Part shown: positions 61,213 through 64,000 of the stretch, piece after piece
Layout: each line of letters begins with the position of its first letter
Position numbering within the stretch: the first letter of the stretch is position 1
From: Marisa cornuarietis
Taxonomy: Eukaryota; Mollusca; Gastropoda; Architaenioglossa; Ampullariidae
Length of the DNA stretch: 64,000 nucleotides
NCBI GenBank assembly: GCA_004794655.1
Contig: SMMW01000522.1
Location: forward strand, 930,001 to 994,000
Direction of reading: 5' to 3'
The notes under the pieces: model-generated
Databases searched by the model: none
Told to the model about the DNA's origin: nothing
Seen by the model: only the letters and a program-made list of their open reading frames with translations
Program-made: the position numbers and the translations under genes

Positions 61213-61276
<64 letters not shown>
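61020..61276 (+). mobile_element. LINE-like 3' end with (CAT)21 tail
   Basis: The start reads FRKRLKTHLFN then a stop near 61034-61068, the kind of C-terminal text found at the end of CR1/L2/Rex-type non-LTR ORFs. AT-rich untranslated sequence follows, then GCTGCGCAATGAGCATTC and CATTACAAATGGA leading straight into the (CAT)n tract at 61213-61276. A microsatellite tail after a GCGC...ACAAATG word is typical of such LINE ends. Clade is uncertain. Confidence 0.5.
61213..61276. repeat. (CAT)21 microsatellite
   Basis: Uninterrupted tract forming the tail of the preceding LINE-like end. Confidence 0.97.
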
Positions 61277-61278
<2 letters not shown>

Positions 61279-62919
61279 ATGCTACAATACTAGACTACTA
61301 TAATGCTATCATTCCTAACTATCGATGCAGCTGATTATCAAAAAAGAAACACATATGTAAGCTAACATAAGATTATAGAACTCAAACTTTACAAAATACA
61401 GTGTTTTTGACGACCAGGACATCTTTAAGTCTCAAGCACTGCTTTTCATTACTAATTTATTTCTTGTCTTGTATTAAATTGCAAACACAATTTCTGAAAT
61501 TGTTTCTTTATTCACATGTCAGATCTTAGGTACAGTAAAGTACGTGACCCTGGAAGGTGCTAGAAAGCAGTCCACTTGCTGATAAATTTGATCTTCTGCA
61601 AAATCATGCCTCAACAATATATTAATGAAGTCGAAGTCACGTGACTGTTACGGGAACCAGATGCTAAAAATATAACGTTGCCTTTTTTTATAGCATCCTA
61701 CACAACAAAAAAAAGTAAAAATTAACTCGTAAATCACCTCCATCTATACAACCAGACGGGCATCAGCTGAAGTCATAACTTTCCCTGAAGAAAAGATGAG
61801 CCTGTCAGTGGCAAAGACATGAAGTTATCCTCTCCCACCCACCTCAAACCTTTCAACCCTTCCCATGACGACCACACGCATGTAACGAGTGAGCCGGCAA
61901 ATTGCCCGATAAATCAGCCATACGGAAATCCATCATCGGTAACAGCCAGCCGTGCAAAATGCACTCACGTAAGATGCCTGCACAGTGCGGTTCAATTTCT
62001 TTCCCGACAGGGCGAGAGTCAGCCAGGTGTAGTCCTGCACGCTCTGTTGGGAGATGCCCCCGAGAAGGACCTCGTCAAGCGTCATTGCAACACTTCGTCA
62101 GGTGAAGCGAGTCAAACCACCACGACTGCCTGCTGATTGACGCAAAACCAATTACTTTTGAAATACATGTGTATTTCTGGAATTTCTTGCAGGGGAATTG
62201 GATTTCTTTACATCAGAAGCGATTTACAGGAGGAGATAAATGTCTTTTTGTTCAAAAAATTTCTTCCTAAAATCCCATTTTAACGGAAATCACAAAGGGT
62301 AAGATCAAAGAAAACGACAGTTGATAAAAATTAAATGAATGAGAACAAAACGAGCGATTTTGTATTATATGTTATTTATTGTCTATTCGCGCATCACTCT
62401 CAGCTTCCACAGAGTTCGGCAAGTACGAAGTTTTGATTGTGTCTACAGGCATAACTTTCCAAAGCAAGAGAAGATTATGTCACATAACGTTTTCTATGGC
62501 ATAACATCAAGGGCAGCCTCACCCACACTCTAATCATTCATTTTACCTTTTTTATTGACCGGTTGTCGAGAGGTGGACCTTCTATCGTGTAATTCATCCC
62601 TTTCGGGCTGGGCTGTGCAAATACATCTGAAGCGGCTGTGAGGGAACAGGTAGCCGCTGTATTAAGAGCCTGGACCCCCTTATCGGTGGCAGTTCGGGAC
62701 TTTTCCTAATCAAGCGCGTGGCGTGGCGATCGTTAATACGAGTGCCGGAAATAGCAAATCCACGTGAGATTCCCCCTCCCCCCCCCCTGTTTCGGCTATT
62801 ATGCCGACGTTTGCGAAATCAATCATATTATCTGTGCATAGTGTGGTGCACAAAGTGCATGCTGGACTTGGGTGTCGGTGTGTGTGCTCCTGTACGTGTT
62901 TCTGTGTATGCTTGCATGA

Positions 62920-62921
<2 letters not shown>
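61277..62921. other. No gene seen
   Basis: Unique sequence with a C9 run near 62779-62787. The 105-codon frame at 61819-62136 is unrecognised. Confidence 0.5.

Positions 62922-62980
<59 letters not shown>
62922..62980. repeat. (GT)29 microsatellite
   Basis: Uninterrupted tract with GT on the plus strand. Confidence 0.98.
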
Positions 62981-62983
<3 letters not shown>

Positions 62984-64000
62984 TTGCCGTTGTGTTCGAA
63001 GAAATGAACATCTGGCCTGCAAGACATACCCACCTCCTTCTAAGATCGGCAAGCTGCCTCCCACATAAACCTACCAAGTCATCTGTCACCTAGATTCTAC
63101 AGCCAGCGGCCACGAGCCGGGAAGCACCGCAGACTTCATTAACGGACACTCACCTTATTAGTAGCATCTTCTGACTCGGTCATCCTAAACCTTAGCTTGA
63201 AAAACTGTTCCCATAATCATGACTAGGAACAGAGTAACTAGACTACTAACCGAGTAAGAAGATCACTTATTGAATGTCTTTTATTACACGCGCCTATAAT
63301 TTGTGCCCGGCTTTGAGAACGCCTTTCTTTGGAAATACTCTCGGTGATCCTGTAGAGAGAAATATAACCACGCACATCGTTAGACTTTTCTTCTCAGACA
63401 TTCTTTAGAACTTCTGTCTTGTTGGAAAGATTTTAAATTTATTGACTTTTATTGACAGAAAAAGAGAGAACGCGAAAGATCTGCTGCATCACGAAATGTA
63501 AAATGGATGTTAGAAATCATGAAAAAAGAAATAAGTTGGTCATAAAGTTTTCAAGCTCAGACTCTTTTTTAAATAAAATAAAATACGATCAGGTCTCTTT
63601 GACGCAGAACAGTGTAACAAGCCCTGGCTAACGTGTTGGATGTGAACATGAACATCTACGAACATGGGCAACAGATGTACAATGAACAATAACTATGAAC
63701 AGGGGCAAAAACGAGGGCAGTCAGCAGCAGCAGTCGGCAGTCAGCAGCAGCAGCAGCAACGAGGATGAAGACAGTCGAACTGTGTGTTCAGCGCCCTGTC
63801 GTTGTTGTCGCAACGTCTTTACTGTTCCGTCAACACGGACAGGGAGGGACAGGGAGGGACAGATCAAGGCGCCTAGTAACAGCGACAGGGACACTTAGCC
63901 AAATGAAATACAGTCACAGAATTTAGGATCTCTTCTCTTTCTCGTGGTCCATCTGACGCCAGGACAAAAGCCAAATCCCAGACGACATACGACGGTTTGA
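62981..64000. other. No gene seen; CAG-rich patch and G4 motif
   Basis: Unique sequence with CAG repeats at 63721-63760 that give Gln/Ser-rich frames, and the G-quadruplex motif listed separately. Confidence 0.5.
63842..63858 (+). other. Canonical G-quadruplex motif
   Basis: GGGAGGGACAGGGAGGG: four G3 runs with loops of 1, 3 and 1 nt, which fits the standard intramolecular G4 pattern with short loops. It arises from a tandem duplication of GGGAGGGACA. Confidence 0.85.

Overview
This window looks like non-coding DNA from an animal nuclear genome: an intergenic stretch or a very large intron. I recognise no complete host protein-coding gene, no functional rRNA or tRNA gene, no CRISPR array and no operon. 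Three things point to a lophotrochozoan, most plausibly a mollusc (perhaps a gastropod): very long, uninterrupted (GT)n/(CA)n tracts, decayed RTE-clade (BovB/CFDP2-like) LINE fragments, and tRNA-derived SINEs of a kind common in that group. The species assignment is an inference from repeat content only.

Layout. 1-1.0 kb is unique sequence with a (CAT)n tract. 1.02-2.85 kb is a decayed RTE LINE that keeps its endonuclease and C-terminal parts but has lost the reverse-transcriptase core. 3-12 kb is unique sequence with three long GT tracts and an AAT-headed repeat copy at 8.92-9.08 kb. 12.27-13.0 kb holds a 39-bp minisatellite (13 units, with a 117-bp higher-order pattern), followed 26 bp later by a SINE with its target-site duplication. 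16.07-17.06 kb is a 45-bp minisatellite that is homogeneous on the left and decays to the right. 19.27-20.04 kb has a second tRNA-derived SINE and a decayed 30-bp repeat. 22.96-23.03 kb is a (GTCT)n tract. 24-29 kb is mostly unique; it contains a perfect hairpin and a few short open stretches bounded by splice-like signals, which are the best hints of host exons. 35.88-37.50 kb is an old ~34-bp repeat interrupted by an internal RTE fragment that still shows the FADD catalytic motif.

40.39-40.75 kb is a small foldback element, with arms made of tandem ~15-bp modules and a 9-bp target duplication. 41.39-41.67, 58.31-58.62 and 59.57-59.87 kb are three copies of one interspersed family. 43.84-44.05 kb is a 31-bp minisatellite whose unit carries a consensus CRE (TGACGTCA). 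47.9-52.6 kb has several decayed minisatellites, another RTE 3' fragment and a TTAA-flanked MITE candidate. 53.59-53.68 kb is (GAT)30. 54.39-55.16 kb is a fourth RTE fragment. 57.7-61.3 kb is dense in SINE-like copies and ends in a LINE-like 3' tail with (CAT)n. 62.9 kb is a further GT tract.

The window's history is therefore one of transposable-element fragments embedded in sequence that repeatedly generates micro- and minisatellites. Most of the longer open frames are by-products of these repeats: His/Thr, Cys/Val and poly-Ser frames from microsatellites, and 13- and 15-residue periodic frames from minisatellites whose unit length divides by three.
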